From: Roridomyces roridus
Taxonomy: Eukaryota; Basidiomycota; Agaricomycetes; Agaricales; Mycenaceae
NCBI GenBank assembly: GCA_029378245.1
Contig: JARKIF010000005.1
Location: forward strand, 2,790,001-2,854,000
Reading direction: 5' to 3'
DNA: 64,000 nucleotides
Shown: piece by piece, positions 61,611 to 64,000 of the stretch
Numbering within the stretch: position 1 is the first letter of the stretch
Layout: each line of letters starts with the position of its first letter
Made by a program: the position numbers and the translations under genes
Notes under the pieces: generated by a model
Seen by the model: only the letters and a program-made list of their open reading frames with translations
Databases searched by the model: none
Told to the model about the DNA's origin: nothing

Positions 61611-61917
61611 ATCGAACTTGCGAGAACGTGGGCAGGGCAACTGCAGGGAATAGTAGCAGAGAAACGTTGAATGCAGTCGCTCCACGCTCCCTAATCTTGA
61701 GTTCCACCACATCGACATCGACTGACGGCGACTGTCATATTCATCTTCCCGACGCGCCTGGACGCCTGACTGCGGCCCACTCTAAGCTGTGGTCAGAGGC
61801 GCCTAAATTTCAGTGCGCACCGCATCTGGTACTGATTTGGCGTCTGTCTTGTTTCCAAGAATACTTTGACATTTAACTTGTCGCTTCATTGCAACCATCG
61901 ACATCCGCGCACATCCA

Positions 61918-63159
61918 ATGCTCTTCTTCCTCCTTCTCACCCACATCCTCTCCTCGACCGCTGCCCCTCCGGCCGATGACCCTCATCGTCGGTCAGACGA
62001 CTCTTGCAACGACATCAACAACTGCCGGACGCTTTACGGAATCCTGTGGGGCTGCCTCGTCACGATTTTCGCCTTTACTTGGGTCTCGGTTCACCCGAAC
62101 GTGCCGCCACCGCATCAGAGTGCAATAGCGCTCTTCTGGAGAAAGCTCAAGATGATGCTCATCGCTATCATCGCTCCGGAGATCATGGTGGGATTTGCGG
62201 CAAGACAGTTTTTCGCTGCACGGGAGTTATCCGAACGTTGGTGATACCAATCCATCTCGGTCTGTCAATTCACACTTCATGTAGAATACAGCTTCTCCAA
62301 AACTCACGGCTTCCTTTTTGCCATGGGTGGATTCGTTGACCCGTCAGGATACGTGGTGGTCACAAAGGAGCAACTTGAGGACCAGGAAATGTTGAGAGCG
62401 ATACAGAACATCGACGCGGAGGATATCATGGACAAAAGCAAGGGCGACGCGTTCTCGAAAGGTGTCGCGCTCGTGCAGGGTTTGTGGTTTACCACGCAAT
62501 GCCTTGCTCGAGTACACCAACATCTCGTGGTCACCCAGCTGGAGGTTGCTACCATGGCGTTTGCCGCCATGAATATCTTCACCTGGATCCTTTGGTGGAA
62601 TAAGCCGCTCGGCGTCGAGCGGCAAATCGTTGTTGGTGCTCCTCAGCCGCCCAAAGAGCTCCCCCCTCGCACAGAAATGGCTCTATTCGATCGTTTTTTG
62701 ATCGCCACTTTCGGAAACTCAAAAGAAGAAGATTTCAGTGCGTCTGGGTTTACGTCGGTCCCAGATTTCTGGTCCCTGGCAATCGCCGAGGGTGAGGAGA
62801 TGGCCTTACTTGACCACGTTGTCCGCTGGATCATCTCATCTCTCAGCGGGCTAATCTTCGGTGCTATTCACTGCGCCGCATGGACAGATGATTTTCCTAC
62901 TACCGCAGAAAGGTGGCTCTGGAGGGTGTCTTCGTTGGCGGTTACTTCGATACCCTTCATGATGATAACCTTGGGCCTCGTCAGCGCTCGGGTTTCTGAC
63001 GAACTTGACTCGCTTGCCAGCACCCTCTTTTTGATTCTGATTTTCCCCTATGTCACGGCACGTCTGCTCCTCATCGCACTTCCCTTCGCTGCGCTGCGAT
63101 CTCTCCCAGCATCTGCATTCGTGGACGTAAATTGGAGCATTTATATTCCCCACCTGTAG
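61918..63159 (+). CDS. Multi-pass membrane protein with signal peptide, Agaricomycete-type unknown family
   Basis: Exons 61918-62236 and 62285-63159 join in phase to 397 aa. It begins with a signal peptide (MLFFLLLTHILSSTAAPPAD), a short lumenal or extracellular loop with two cysteines (CNDINNC), then RTLYGILWGCLVTIFAFTWV and VHPNVPPP, a long-known pattern in basidiomycete proteins. KLKMMLIAIIAPEIMVGFAA and YSFSKTHGFLFAMGGFVD follow. Further membrane spans lie at MNIFTWILWW, LSGLIFGAIHCAAW, SLAVTSIPFMMITLGLV and LFLILIFPYVTARLLLIALP. It resembles a widespread but uncharacterised fungal family, from recollection; the function is unknown. Confidence 0.7.
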
Positions 63160-63604
63160 TATTTATTTTTTCGTCCTATATGTACTGTTCTTGGCACTAT
63201 GAAAAGGCTCGCCTTACAACGAGCGACCCGAATACGATGCTCGACAAATCAGAACAAAAACAGAACGTGTCCGAGTCGCGTCGATCGTGACGCGCTTGCT
63301 CATCCATCAAGATTCAACACGTGATTCATGCCACTTTGGTCTTCTGATGCGGCATCAATCCCGACTTGCTCTCTGCCACCATGTCGCTCTGCTGCCAAAG
63401 TCAATGCCCAGGCCCGTTTCCCGCATCGGACAGCACTCGAAACCGCCCCAGCATGCTTATTCCTCAAGACCACGATCCTTGAGGATTCCGCGGGAAAATG
63501 CGGCTAAATTCTGCCGTTTAAGCAGACAGTCTCACTCAGCTCTTATACACCTCGCCGAGTGAGTTATCCTTGACTCCTTGCATCACAAGGCACTCACCAA
63601 AAGC

Positions 63605-63612
63605 TATAAAAG
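63605..63612 (+). promoter_or_regulatory. TATA-like box of the second OYE-type gene
   Basis: TATAAAAG about 55 bp before the ATG at 63662, a usual spacing for a fungal core promoter. The preceding 450 bp (63160-63604) hold no gene that I recognise. Confidence 0.5.
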
Positions 63613-63661
63613 CCGCTGCAATGTCGCAGAAAGCATTCATCGCATCCCAATCAAAACTCCA

Positions 63662-64000
63662 ATGTCGACTCAAAAACTCTTTCAATCTACTCGCGTCGGT
63701 GATATCGAGCTAACTCACCGAGTGGTATTCGCACCCACGACGAGGTTCCGCGCCGACTCGACCCACGCGCCGCTTCCCCATGTCGCAGAATACTACGGCC
63801 AGCGCGCTAGCACAGCTGGCAGTCTTCTCGTCTCGGAGGCTACTGCCATCGCGGCTCGTGCTGGTGGATTCACGAACGTGCCAGGCATTTGGTCTGACGA
63901 GCAAATAGCTGCTTGGAAGAAGGTGTGTTTGTTTTCCGACTCATTCTGATATCATTTCTTATGGCTCGATAGGTCACCGACGCAGTGCACGCCAAAGGGT
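63662..64000 (+). CDS. Old yellow enzyme-type flavin oxidoreductase, 5' end (partial)
   Basis: Exon 1 is 63662-63922 and exon 2 starts at 63973 and runs off the window. It starts MSTQKLFQSTRVGDIELTHR, continues VVFAPTTRFRADSTHAPLPH, then YYGQRASTAGSLLVSEATAI and the GGFTNVPGIWSDEQIAAWKK segment of OYE, joining to VTDAVHAKG. These are the first three strands of the FMN-binding TIM barrel, with the TTR flavin contact and the Y-Y-xQR motif. It belongs to the classical (yeast-type) OYE branch, unlike the gene at 18.8-20.3 kb, which is a different subclass. Confidence 0.9.

Overview
This window is nuclear DNA from a basidiomycete fungus, most likely an Agaricomycete (mushroom-forming). The genes are dense and intron-rich, with introns of about 45-57 nt (GT...AG). 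F-box proteins opening with a conserved PVLSLPNEIVSEIF motif, short intergenic gaps and a Plavaka-type transposon point the same way. A Mycena-like genome is possible but I cannot prove it.

Left conserved block (1-22.3 kb): the 3' end of an NDUFAF3-type complex I assembly factor, a GNAT acetyltransferase, a GCP5-like gamma-tubulin complex protein, a zinc alcohol dehydrogenase, three tandem F-box paralogs of which only the middle one is intact, the proteasome ATPase RPT6 head-to-head with the tRNA m5C methyltransferase TRM4, an unknown membrane protein, COA3, an old-yellow-enzyme-type flavin oxidoreductase and an unrecognised 396-aa protein. I rebuilt splice sites by hand for these, and the exon phases agree throughout.

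Transposon island (about 23.6-48.3 kb): AT-richer and almost free of host genes. It holds an inverted-repeat element (24.2-25.3 kb), a large foldback element (26.8-27.8 kb) that appears to break a gene, low-complexity ORF fragments, tRNA-derived SINE-like pieces, a Tc1/mariner-type element with TA target duplication (34.3-35.5 kb), a solo LTR with 5-bp target duplication (36.1-36.5 kb), and a hAT-type element with an 8-bp duplication that carries a second solo LTR with its own 5-bp duplication (36.7-37.9 kb). It ends with a NACHT-ankyrin (NLR-like) gene on the minus strand whose coding sequence is split by a 6.1-kb Plavaka-type transposon (42.2-48.3 kb). That transposon carries a transposase and a divergent DUF6532-like gene. 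The 5' part of the NLR lies beyond the transposon at 48.3-48.6 kb.

Right block (48.6-64 kb): a decayed sedolisin (S53) pro-domain and a multiply frameshifted gephyrin/Cnx-type molybdenum-cofactor gene, an intact F-box gene, an unknown multi-pass membrane protein, a fungal Na+/H+ antiporter (NHA1 type), a small ABM-like protein, another membrane protein, and the 5' end of a second OYE-type gene running off the window.

No metabolic cluster or operon-like unit is evident. The main interest is the layered transposon history and its collision with an NLR gene.
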